Assembly: GCF_000952855.1 (NCBI RefSeq) | Contig: NZ_JSVU01000002.1 | Coordinates: 310,001-374,000, forward strand | DNA: 64,000 nucleotides | DNA from: Aequorivita vladivostokensis | GTDB lineage: Bacteria > Bacteroidota > Bacteroidia > Flavobacteriales > Flavobacteriaceae | Reading direction: 5' to 3' | In this document: positions 51,608-59,035 of the stretch, piece after piece | Layout: every line of letters starts with the position of its first letter | Numbering within the stretch: position 1 is the stretch's first letter | Notes under the pieces: generated by a model | What the model was told of the DNA's origin: nothing | Database searches by the model: none | What the model saw: only the letters and a program-made list of their open reading frames with translations | Position numbers and translations under genes: made by a program

Positions 51608-52675
51608 ATGGCAAAACGAACCTCAGCTTTCCTAACCATTTTTCTTATTGTGCAGATAATTGGGCTGCAATTATTGAAATTTTTTCCGGAATTTGTAGAG
51701 AAATATTACAGCCTTGGGGTATATCCGTGGATTTCGAAACTTTCGCGGTATATCTTTGGTTGGATTCCGTTTTCGGTGGGTGATTTGTTTTATTTGCTTA
51801 TCGCCATTGTTGCTATTCGCTGGTTGTATAAAAACGTGAGAAGGCTCAAAAATGACCAAGTGGGTTTTGCCGTGGAAATTCTGGGAGCCGTTTCAATAGT
51901 GTATTTTATGTTCCACGTGTTGTGGGGCTTCAATTATTATAGACTTCCGCTACATAAATCGCTGCAACTGGAAAGTGATTATACTACCGAGCAATTGCTG
52001 GAAACTACCAACCGTTTTATTGAGAAGAGCAACGCCATGCATCGCCAATTGGGTTATGCCGACAGTGTGAAAGTGGATTTGCCGTACACACAAAAAGAGA
52101 TGTTCAAAAAATCTTTGAACGGTTATAAAAATCTTGAGGAGGAATTCCCCAAACTTGCCTATTCACCGCGCAGTGTCAAAAAAAGCGGCTGGAGTTTAGG
52201 ATTGACCTATATGGGTTACAGTGGCTATTTAAATCCTTTTTCTGGAGAGGCACAGGTGAACAATCTGATAAAAACCTATAAATTCCCTGTGGTTGCCTGC
52301 CACGAAGAAGCCCACCAAATAGGGTACGCCGCCGAAAATGAAGCCAATTTTATTGCTACTCTTTCCACGTTGCACAATGACGATCCGTACATTCAGTATG
52401 CCGGATATATCTTTACGCTGCGCTATTTAATCAATGAAGTGGCGCGTAGGGACGAGCCCAAATATTTCGAACTTTTAACCACCATAAACCCCGGAATTCT
52501 GGAAAGCTATAAGGAAATGCGCGATTTTTGGGAAAGTTATGAAAACCCCTTTGAAAGTTTTTCTAAAATATTTTGGGATAATTTTCTAAAAGCAAACAAC
52601 CAAAGCCGCGGGATTATGAGTTATGATTATATGGTGGCATTGGTTGTTAACTATTTTGAGGATAAACCGCTATAA
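51608..52675 (+). CDS. DUF3810 membrane protein with an HExxH motif
   Basis: 355 residues from ATG 51608; an upstream frame to 51479 is not supported. Two or three N-terminal helices (SAFLTIFLIVQIIGLQLL, FSVGDLFYLLIAIVAI, ILGAVSIVYFMFHVLWG), then a soluble domain carrying VVACHEEAHQIGYAAENEANF: an HExxH zinc motif with a downstream Glu, typical of gluzincin metalloproteases. DUF3810 is common in Bacteroidota and Firmicutes; protease activity is inferred from the motif. Confidence 0.9.
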   Translation: MAKRTSAFLTIFLIVQIIGLQLLKFFPEFVEKYYSLGVYPWISKLSRYIFGWIPFSVGDLFYLLIAIVAIRWLYKNVRRLKNDQVGFAVEILGAVSIVYFMFHVLWGFNYYRLPLHKSLQLESDYTTEQLLETTNRFIEKSNAMHRQLGYADSVKVDLPYTQKEMFKKSLNGYKNLEEEFPKLAYSPRSVKKSGWSLGLTYMGYSGYLNPFSGEAQVNNLIKTYKFPVVACHEEAHQIGYAAENEANFIATLSTLHNDDPYIQYAGYIFTLRYLINEVARRDEPKYFELLTTINPGILESYKEMRDFWESYENPFESFSKIFWDNFLKANNQSRGIMSYDYMVALVVNYFEDKPL

Positions 52676-52679
52676 AATT

Positions 52680-52815
52680 TTGTTGACCTTACTCCCGACC
52701 CCTAAAGGGGAGATACTCTCAAATCAATAATTTCTGGCTCCCTTTAGGGCTGGGGTAAAAAAAGTTTTGAAGTCAAATTGACCCCCGACCCCTAAATGGG
52801 AAGGGATTGAAATCA
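52680..52815. repeat. REP-like elements with CCCCTAAAGGGG cores
   Basis: Three imperfect hairpin words: GACCCCTAAAGGGGAG, CTCCCTTTAGGGCTGGGG and GACCCCTAAATGGGAAG. Same type as at 56316-56372 and related to 43095. They lie between the DUF3810 and DUF6503 stops. Confidence 0.8.
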
Positions 52816-52829
52816 TTTATACGATTGCC

Positions 52830-52856
52830 AACTGTTCACTGTCACTGACAACTGTT
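52830..52856. repeat. Short 7-bp degenerate array
   Basis: Units of the CCAACTG / TTCACTG / CAACTGT kind at a 7-bp step, ending at the DUF6503 stop. Confidence 0.55.
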
Positions 52857-53704
52857 TACATTTTAACATACTCCGCCTCAGCGGGTTTGGCAAAAACCGA
52901 AGATTCCAGCATTGTTTCGGTAGCGGTTACTTTATTGAAACGAATATCCATCTCTTCATCCGTTGGTTTTCCGTCCTCAACATTCCACCACGTTAATTTT
53001 TCGGGCAGCAAAAGACCGTTCACGTCCTGCCATTTGTCATATTTTATATAATGGCAATCGTTGCTTTTCTTTTGGTCCATAAATGTTACGGTATAGGCCA
53101 GCCATACCATTTTATTGGTGCCGGGTTCAAAATAGAGAATATACTCATCTTTCGAGGAATCACCCACTCCATTGTCATAGGAAACCTTCAAACCATTGTA
53201 AAGTTTTCCGTCAAGTTCGGTTGGGGCAACGGCTTCATAATTTGTTCCCGGATCGGATATTACAAAAGGCATTGCGTAGAAATAAAACATTAAATTATGG
53301 TAGAAAATTGGGTTGCCCTCATAACCCAGCTTATTCTTTAAGAGCCAAACGCCTTTGCCATCATAGCCTATAGACCAATCCTTGGACTCGATTTTTGTCT
53401 TCCGGTCGGGAAGGGAAACGGTATGAGTCTCCAACCCATTTTTACCCTTCATCTCAAAACAGAGGTTGTTCATTTTTTTCCAATTATCCAGACCTCCGTG
53501 GGCGATAAATACGGTCTGGAGTGGTCTGGGATAGGTTTTTTCCAGGTTGGTTTGAGTAGTTTTAGGATTTCCATCCGGAGCATCCACTCCAGTGGAGTCA
53601 AGTTCAGTGCCCTCTACTCGGGGATCTTCGCCAGTAGTCTTTTTATCATCCCTACAGGCCGCGAGGACTATTAAAAGAAAAGCGAAAAAAGCTAAATTTT
53701 TCAT
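52856..53704 (-). CDS. DUF6503 family lipoprotein
   Basis: 282 residues. Signal MKNLAFFAFLLIVLAAC (lipobox LAAC), a polar linker of about 40 residues, then a beta-rich domain with FIAHGGLDNWKKMNNLCFEMKG, FYFYAMPFVISDPGTNYE, and KYDKWQDVNGLLLPEKLTWWNVEDG. The layout resembles the LolA/LolB-like fold used for lipoproteins, and I associate the sequence with DUF6503. It probably faces the periplasm. A terminator-type hairpin lies only 29 nt upstream. Confidence 0.85.
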   Translation of the reverse strand: MKNLAFFAFLLIVLAACRDDKKTTGEDPRVEGTELDSTGVDAPDGNPKTTQTNLEKTYPRPLQTVFIAHGGLDNWKKMNNLCFEMKGKNGLETHTVSLPDRKTKIESKDWSIGYDGKGVWLLKNKLGYEGNPIFYHNLMFYFYAMPFVISDPGTNYEAVAPTELDGKLYNGLKVSYDNGVGDSSKDEYILYFEPGTNKMVWLAYTVTFMDQKKSNDCHYIKYDKWQDVNGLLLPEKLTWWNVEDGKPTDEEMDIRFNKVTATETMLESSVFAKPAEAEYVKM

Positions 53705-53732
53705 ATTGATTGGTTTTTAGTTTTTTAAAAAT

Positions 53733-53764
53733 AAAAAAGCTTCCGCAGCATCGGAAGCTTTTTT
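53733..53764. terminator. Intrinsic terminator, probably of the decayed T9SS-domain gene
   Basis: AAGCTTCCG and CGGAAGCTT pair around CAGCAT with A- and T-runs on both sides. It lies between the pseudogene end (53824) and DUF6503; it is close to the latter's start. Confidence 0.85.
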
Positions 53765-53823
53765 GAAATGTTTATGATTAATAGACGTGAGAAGTAAGAT
53801 TTGGGGTTTTAGACTTGTATGAT

Positions 53824-53966
53824 TTAGTGCTTAATAATTTTCTTAACTGTTGAATTTCCCATTGAGGAAATTTTTACGAAATAGACCCGTTTTCCAAAGA
53901 AGAAACATTCTTGGTCAACTTGCTATTTTCCAACGCAATAATTTTTCCGCAATATATTGAATACTT
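53824..53966 (-). pseudogene. Remnant of a T9SS C-terminal sorting domain gene
   Basis: Read on the minus strand, the stretch encodes KIIALENSKLTKNVSSLENG, then after one missing base YFVKISSMGNSTVKKIIKH and a stop at 53824. LENGxYFVKI...VKKIIK is the canonical end of a type A sorting domain. Joining the two frames needs a single-base insertion near 53888. Upstream a stop at 53967 ends the frame; no catalytic domain remains. The terminator at 53733 fits this dead gene. Confidence 0.7.
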
Positions 53967-54054
53967 TTAGAACCGAGAGAAATAATATCTTCTCTATATT
54001 CTTGACGTCCTTCTCTTTTTTTACTATTCTTGCCTTGTTTAAAACAGTTATGCT

Positions 54055-54765
54055 ATGAATAGAAAGCACCTAATACAATTTCTTTTATTGGGCGTTCTTT
54101 TCCTGCTACAATCCTGCGACCCGCAGATTATGGATGACCGCCGAATTCTGGTGAAAGGAAATATTGTGGACAGTGAAAACAATCCCGTTGCAAATATTGC
54201 GGTCCGCTGCCAAACCTACGGCCTGGTCTTGGGAGAAGCCAGAAGTGATGCCAACGGACAATTTCAATTTACCTCGCTCGATGCCGAAAGCTACAACGGG
54301 CTGAATATTATGGTGAATATGAAATCTAACGACTATTATTATGAGGACGGCCACTCTTATGACCTAACGGAAAATCTGGCATACTCGGCCAAACAGTATT
54401 TTGACAATTTCACAAACCGTCCGGCAAAGACTTATAATTTAGGGCAAATAAAACTTAACGATGCTGCGCAACTGACGGTCTTTTTCAACAATATTCCCGG
54501 CGACAACAACAATGTGCCCTATAAAATGGAATACGACAGCGCCATTTGCCAAATAGACCTAAATGTACCCAATTCAGAGGACTGCAATTATGAGGAATAT
54601 AATTATTACCAGCAGTTGGACATCAATACTGCCAATTTTCAGACCAATATCAAAAGTCAGTTGGGCTCCACGGTCATTTTTAAATACATTTTAAACAATG
54701 AGCCCGAGCAAACTATCTCCATCCCCTTAACAAATACCGAAAATACCTATGTTTTTGAATATTAA
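54055..54765 (+). CDS. Lipoprotein with a carboxypeptidase-regulatory-like domain
   Basis: 236 residues. Signal MNRKHLIQFLLLGVLFLLQSC (lipobox LQSC). The mature N-terminal half, about 32-100 (ILVKGNIVDSENNPVANIAVRCQTYG, DANGQFQFTSLDAESY), is a beta-sandwich of the CarboxypepD_reg type that often precedes outer-membrane or surface domains in Bacteroidota. The C-terminal half is not recognised. It overlaps the next gene by 17 bp, so the two probably function together at the outer membrane. Confidence 0.85.
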   Translation: MNRKHLIQFLLLGVLFLLQSCDPQIMDDRRILVKGNIVDSENNPVANIAVRCQTYGLVLGEARSDANGQFQFTSLDAESYNGLNIMVNMKSNDYYYEDGHSYDLTENLAYSAKQYFDNFTNRPAKTYNLGQIKLNDAAQLTVFFNNIPGDNNNVPYKMEYDSAICQIDLNVPNSEDCNYEEYNYYQQLDINTANFQTNIKSQLGSTVIFKYILNNEPEQTISIPLTNTENTYVFEY

Positions 54766-55402
54766 ACTTTTTTTGGTGGCCCTTACCATCACCAGCCTCA
54801 CGCTTGCGCAGGAAACCGAAACTCCCACAGAAACTACTGCTGAAACCCGAGATACCAAAGACGGTGGAAAAAACATCGGCAGCATTGTGATAGGCCCGTA
54901 TATTCCCTTTGCATTTGGCGATAATTTCGTGAATGAGGGAATGGACCTAAAAATGGGCGCGCGAATTGCCTTTAAAGTGAACGCTTACAAAGGAATCTAC
55001 ATTGGCCCCTATTTCAGTTTTTTCAATGCCGATGTGACCAATAAAAATCTGTTGGGAAACTATGACAATACCACAAATACCGTCATAGGAGCTATTGCTG
55101 GCTATGAAACGCACATAAGCAAATTCGATTTGAGCATAGGCATAGGGGTGGGCGCTGCAACTTATCACAACGATGGTTATTACGACAATTTCAGTGACAC
55201 CGCAACCGCCGTTTGGCTTAACCCCGAAGTTGGTTATCGCATTACGCCCTACTTGGGGCTCTATTTTGCGCCCGAACTACGCCACGATTTTATGAACATT
55301 GACGCCCCCGCAGAGCTCGGAAATACGTTTGAAGGCGTAAACTATCTAAACCTAAGTTTTGGGCTTCGCATCAATTTGGGTACCGCATATAAGTATCTGT
55401 AG
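54749..55402 (+). CDS. Outer-membrane beta-barrel-like protein
   Basis: 217 residues. Signal 1-20 (MFLNIKLFLVALTITSLTLAQ). After a Thr/Glu-rich linker come alternating amphipathic strands (GSIVIGPYIPFAFGDNF, IYIGPYFSFFNADV, FDLSIGIGVGAATYH, VGYRITPYLGLYFAPELRHDF) and the end LNLSFGLRINLG, typical of a small 8-strand barrel. Starts inside the lipoprotein gene. Substrate or partner unknown. Confidence 0.8.
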   Translation: MFLNIKLFLVALTITSLTLAQETETPTETTAETRDTKDGGKNIGSIVIGPYIPFAFGDNFVNEGMDLKMGARIAFKVNAYKGIYIGPYFSFFNADVTNKNLLGNYDNTTNTVIGAIAGYETHISKFDLSIGIGVGAATYHNDGYYDNFSDTATAVWLNPEVGYRITPYLGLYFAPELRHDFMNIDAPAELGNTFEGVNYLNLSFGLRINLGTAYKYL

Positions 55403-55404
55403 CC

Positions 55405-55412
55405 TATCTTTG
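55405..55412 (+). promoter_or_regulatory. -7 box of the TrmH-like gene
   Basis: TATCTTTG, ending 4 nt before ATG 55417. A leaderless or near-leaderless mRNA is expected. A TTTG lies 26 nt upstream, further than usual. Confidence 0.55.
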
Positions 55413-55416
55413 CGCC

Positions 55417-56250
55417 ATGCACAAGAACATTACAAGTTTTCAAAATCCGCTGATAAAGCAAATAGTTTTACTTCAGGACAAGTCGCGCGAACGCAGAAAA
55501 TTAGGGCTTTTCATTATTGAAGGTATGCGCGAAATTTCACTTGCTATTAAAGGTGGCTATCTTATGAAAACGCTACTTTTCTGTTCCGAAATAATTTCCG
55601 AAGAAGAAGTTTTCACATTGAAAGAATCCGCAAACAGCGAAACGGAATTTATAGAAATAAGTTCAGAAATCTATGAAAAACTTGCCTATAGAGGTTCTAC
55701 GGAAGGCGTTTTGGCAATTGCACACACGAAAGATTTAAACATTTCAAAATTAGTCATTTCGGCTCCGCTTAATGACCGGTCCCAGAGCGGAGCCGAAGGG
55801 CTTCTAATCCTAATCGCCGAAGCACCCGAAAAACCCGGCAATATCGGCGCCCTGCTTCGCACAGCAGACGCCGCAAAGGTAGATGCGGTAATCATCGCTA
55901 ATCCAAAGACGGATATGTACAACCCAAACATCATCCGCAGCAGCGTGGGCTGTTTGTTTACCAATAAAGTGGCCACAGGAAGCACTTCGGAAATTATTTC
56001 GTTTCTAAAGGAAAACAATATCAATATTTATTGTGCGGCATTGCAGGCTTCATTGCCCTATCACACTTGCGATTTCAAGAAAAGCACTGCAATTGTGGTT
56101 GGAACCGAAGCTACAGGACTATCCGACGAATGGCTGCAAAACAGCACCCAAAATATCATCATCCCGATGCAGGGTGAAATAGACAGTATGAACGTATCCG
56201 TAGCGGCGGGAATTCTTATCTTTGAGGCCAAGCGCCAGCGTGGATTTTAG
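55417..56250 (+). CDS. TrmH/SpoU-family RNA methyltransferase
   Basis: 277-residue SAM-dependent 2'-O-ribose methyltransferase. The N-terminal RNA-binding part (ITSFQNPLIKQIVLLQDKSRERRKLGLFIIEG) precedes the SPOUT knot: EAPEKPGNIGALLRTADAAKVDAVI (motif 1), NPNIIRSSVGCLF, IVVGTEATGLSDEW (motif 2) and IPMQGEIDSMNVSVAAGILIFE (motif 3). Residues about 114-127 (SAPLNDRSQSGAEG) are not part of the family and are encoded by a hairpin element. The rRNA or tRNA target is not known. Confidence 0.93.
   Translation: MHKNITSFQNPLIKQIVLLQDKSRERRKLGLFIIEGMREISLAIKGGYLMKTLLFCSEIISEEEVFTLKESANSETEFIEISSEIYEKLAYRGSTEGVLAIAHTKDLNISKLVISAPLNDRSQSGAEGLLILIAEAPEKPGNIGALLRTADAAKVDAVIIANPKTDMYNPNIIRSSVGCLFTNKVATGSTSEIISFLKENNINIYCAALQASLPYHTCDFKKSTAIVVGTEATGLSDEWLQNSTQNIIIPMQGEIDSMNVSVAAGILIFEAKRQRGF
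55758..55797. repeat. Hairpin repeat element inside the TrmH-like gene
   Basis: TTCGGCTCCGCT, 16 nt, and the exact complement. It is related (10 of 12 bases per arm) to the single arm AGCGCAGTCGAA at 60330. It sits between two normal blocks of the protein and adds about 14 residues. Confidence 0.85.
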
Positions 56251-56253
56251 CAC

Positions 56254-56310
56254 ACAGTTGCAGTCGCAGTTTGCAGTATTAATTTGAAACCTGAAACTTG
56301 AAACTCTAAT
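56254..56310. repeat. 6-7-bp arrays after the TrmH-like gene
   Basis: CAGTTG-type units at 6-7 bp (about 56256-56280), then GAAACCT, GAAACTT type at 7 bp (about 56286-56308). Confidence 0.65.
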
Positions 56311-56315
56311 ATAGT

Positions 56316-56372
56316 ACCCAGCCCTAAAGAGAGCAAGTAAAACTACCCTTTAGGGGCGGGGGTAAAAACCCA
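56316..56372. repeat. REP-like element
   Basis: ACCCAGCCCTAAAG near the left end and CTACCCTTTAGGGGCGGGGG near the right, the same type as at 52680. Confidence 0.75.
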
Positions 56373-56377
56373 AAACC

Positions 56378-57610
56378 TTGAAACCAGAAACCCTTTTTTA
56401 CATAATAATAGCCATCCTCGTCATCAGTTTTGTGATAGATCAGCTATTGGATTACCTAAACGCAAAACATTTCAACGACCCGCTTCCCATCGAATTACAG
56501 GACGTTTTTGATGAAGCCGAGTACAAAAAATCGCAGCGCTACAAAAAGGAACGGTACAAATTCGGAATACTTACAGCCACCATTTCCCTCATCGCTACCC
56601 TCCTATTCTTCTTTTTTGATGGCTTTGCCTTTGTAGATAGTTTTGCGCGTTCCGTATCAAGCAATGAAATTATAATCGCCTTAGTTTTCTTCGGAATTAT
56701 TATGATGGCGGGTGATATTTTAAGCACTCCATTTAGTTATTACAGCACTTTTGTAATCGAGGAAAAATACGGTTTCAATAAAACCACCCGAAAGACCTTC
56801 TTTCTCGATAAGCTGAAAGGTTGGCTGATGGGCGCAATAATTGGCGGCATTCTTTTGGGAGCGATTATTTGGTTTTACCAAAGCACGGGCCAGCATTTTT
56901 GGCTCTACGCCTGGGGCATCATCACGGTTTTTACCATATTTATGAACCTGTTTTACGCGAGATTGATTGTTCCGCTTTTCAACAAACAAACGCCGTTGAA
57001 GGAAGGTTCGCTCCGCTCCGAAATTGAAAAATATGCCTCAAAAGTAGGTTTCACGCTCGATAAGATTTTTGTGATAGACGGCAGCAAGCGCAGCACCAAG
57101 GCCAATGCCTATTTCTCTGGCTTCGGAAGTGAAAAACGCGTTACGCTTTACGATACGCTGATAAAAGATTTAAACGAAGATGAAATAGTCGCCGTCCTCG
57201 CCCACGAGGTAGGCCATTACAAACGGAACCACATTATCATCAACCTTTCCGCCGCCATAATTACGACAGGTTTTACGCTTTGGTTGCTATCGTTGTTTAT
57301 AGGAAATCCGTTGCTTTCCGAAGCGCTCAATGTTTCACAACCCTCATTTCACATAGGTTTGGTAGCCTTCGGGGTGCTTTACAGTCCAATCTCGGGTATT
57401 ACGGGATTATTGATGAATTACCTGTCAAGAAAATTTGAATACCAGGCCGACAATTTTGCCAAACACACCTACGCCGCCCCGCCGCTTATTTCAGGTTTAA
57501 AGAAACTTTCAAAAAACAGTTTGAGCAACCTCACGCCGCACCCGCTGTATGTTTTTGCGCATTACTCGCATCCTACCCTGTTGCAACGGTTTCGGAATTT
57601 GAGGAAATAG
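56378..57610 (+). CDS. M48 metallopeptidase, Ste24/CAAX protease-like
   Basis: 410-residue membrane zinc protease. It has several helices and the M48 domain near residues 210-380: IFVIDGSKRSTKANAYFSGFG, the zinc site LAHEVGHYKRNH (HExxH), and the third ligand in FEYQADNFAKH. The start is TTG 56378, which gives MKPETLFYIIIAI as in homologues; this TTG lies in a GAAACC-type 7-bp repeat. It may cleave prenyl-like or other hydrophobic substrates; in bacteria it is usually a quality-control protease. Confidence 0.93.
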   Translation: MKPETLFYIIIAILVISFVIDQLLDYLNAKHFNDPLPIELQDVFDEAEYKKSQRYKKERYKFGILTATISLIATLLFFFFDGFAFVDSFARSVSSNEIIIALVFFGIIMMAGDILSTPFSYYSTFVIEEKYGFNKTTRKTFFLDKLKGWLMGAIIGGILLGAIIWFYQSTGQHFWLYAWGIITVFTIFMNLFYARLIVPLFNKQTPLKEGSLRSEIEKYASKVGFTLDKIFVIDGSKRSTKANAYFSGFGSEKRVTLYDTLIKDLNEDEIVAVLAHEVGHYKRNHIIINLSAAIITTGFTLWLLSLFIGNPLLSEALNVSQPSFHIGLVAFGVLYSPISGITGLLMNYLSRKFEYQADNFAKHTYAAPPLISGLKKLSKNSLSNLTPHPLYVFAHYSHPTLLQRFRNLRK

Positions 57611-57611
57611 G

Positions 57612-58916
57612 CTACCTGTGCAAAGGTTTCAACGCCGTGGTCTCCTTAAAGAACAACAGCGCGTCGTACCGCAACGGCACGATGGTGGGCACAAACTGAC
57701 GCCTGTCAAATTGGGGATTGTAAACCACCCCTATCGCCCTGTGGCCCATTACCTTTAGGTTCTCCTCTTTTCTATCCTCGGCATCAAAAATAAGGTACAG
57801 GGCGTCCAGTCCCGTCTTTTTTAGCTTGTATTCCACACTGCTCCTCAAGGCTCTCGGAATGGTCATTTCTTCCATTTTGGCGCCCCAGGTGGACCCGGCG
57901 ATCACCTTTCCTCTATAACTGGCGAATCCTATCAGGAATACATTCTCCTTCCCAAGGCTCTCGCGCTTTAGCTGGCCTATATTTTTCTCGCCCGTATTGC
58001 GCATACTGGTAAAGGAAGCATCGCCAATATGGGTATTGTGAGCCCAAACCACGCCCTTGGCGTTTTCGCCATAAAGCGCCAGCAGGTCGCCCACCGTCTC
58101 AAACATATGGAAAACCCGTGAATTCCACGAAGCAGCCCCCTTGGAGGCAACGCTTTCCCGATAAAATTCCTCGGCATTGTGGACCACGATCGCATTTTGG
58201 AGCAAATAAAAATAGGCGTCATCCGTAAGTGCCCCTAATGCCTCGCGATTGCTCCTTATAAACTCCACCACCCGAGCCGTGGCGGCGGCACAATCCTCCT
58301 TTCCGCCTTTCACGGCATGGGCGTACTGCCAACTGTCGCCCTTGTGCGGCTCAAAACAGTTGTACTGTTGCTTGGCGTAATAATAGCTGGCCTCATCAGT
58401 GTTTTTGAGCACCTCCAGCACCATTTCCTTGGAATGCCATTCATCATACACATCCATCCCGTAAAAATCTACCTTCTCTTTCTGGGGCAAAGCGTCGTTG
58501 TGCTTACGGAGCCATTCGGCCAGGGCCACCACCTCCTCGTTTGCCCACATCCACGTGGGCCATCGGTTGAGCGACATCAAAACTTCCCTCGCCGATTTTC
58601 CCGCGCCCTCCGTATTTTTTACATATTGGTTTAGCTTATAAAGACTGGCAAAGTCGCCTTCCACGGCAATAAAATTGAAACCGTGCTCCTCGATGAGCCT
58701 TCTGCTTATAATGTCGCGCCACACGTAATATTCGTGCGTACCGTGGCTGGCCTCCCCGAGCAGGACCAACTTTTTATCGCCAGCCGCGGTAATTAGCGGG
58801 TCCAAGCTGGATGCGTCCTCCAGCAATCGCGCTTTGTCCGTAAAATCCTGTGCAGAAACCATCATGAGTGAAAAAATCATTAAAACCGTTGCGCGCAACT
58901 TCATAAATTGGTTCAT
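57612..58916 (-). CDS. Erythromycin-esterase-like protein, exported
   Basis: 434 residues, or 430 from ATG 58904. Signal 1-23 (ending VSAQ). The domain shows LGEASHGTHEYYVWRDIISRRLIEEHGFNFIAVEGDFAS near the N-terminus, NRWPTWMWANEEVVALAEWLR, DVYDEWHS, and WAHNTHIGDA with a histidine pair, which fit the erythromycin-esterase family (EreA/EreB type). That name does not prove macrolide hydrolysis; most members have other unknown substrates, and a periplasmic location makes resistance less obvious. Convergent with the M48 gene at 1 nt. Confidence 0.92.
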   Translation of the reverse strand: MNQFMKLRATVLMIFSLMMVSAQDFTDKARLLEDASSLDPLITAAGDKKLVLLGEASHGTHEYYVWRDIISRRLIEEHGFNFIAVEGDFASLYKLNQYVKNTEGAGKSAREVLMSLNRWPTWMWANEEVVALAEWLRKHNDALPQKEKVDFYGMDVYDEWHSKEMVLEVLKNTDEASYYYAKQQYNCFEPHKGDSWQYAHAVKGGKEDCAAATARVVEFIRSNREALGALTDDAYFYLLQNAIVVHNAEEFYRESVASKGAASWNSRVFHMFETVGDLLALYGENAKGVVWAHNTHIGDASFTSMRNTGEKNIGQLKRESLGKENVFLIGFASYRGKVIAGSTWGAKMEEMTIPRALRSSVEYKLKKTGLDALYLIFDAEDRKEENLKVMGHRAIGVVYNPQFDRRQFVPTIVPLRYDALLFFKETTALKPLHR

Positions 58917-59035
58917 TAAATAGCAACCTCAAGATACGCAATATTGCCGACTTGTGCCACTGTAATGGCCTCACAAATTCCAAAGGAAAACGATTGGAAA
59001 AAATAAATTACCTTTCAGAGTAAATTAGATCAATC

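Larger units (their letters stand above)
53705..54054. other. 350-bp spacer between divergent lipoprotein genes
   Basis: Contains the terminator and the sorting-domain remnant above. The rest (53967-54054) is AT-rich, with a TATTCTTG box near 54025 that may serve the plus-strand lipoprotein gene. Confidence 0.5.

Noticed and set aside
57612-58916. Macrolide resistance gene (erythromycin esterase)
   Set aside because: The domain matches the family, but the protein has a signal peptide and stands in an ordinary chromosomal setting; resistance cannot be claimed from this.
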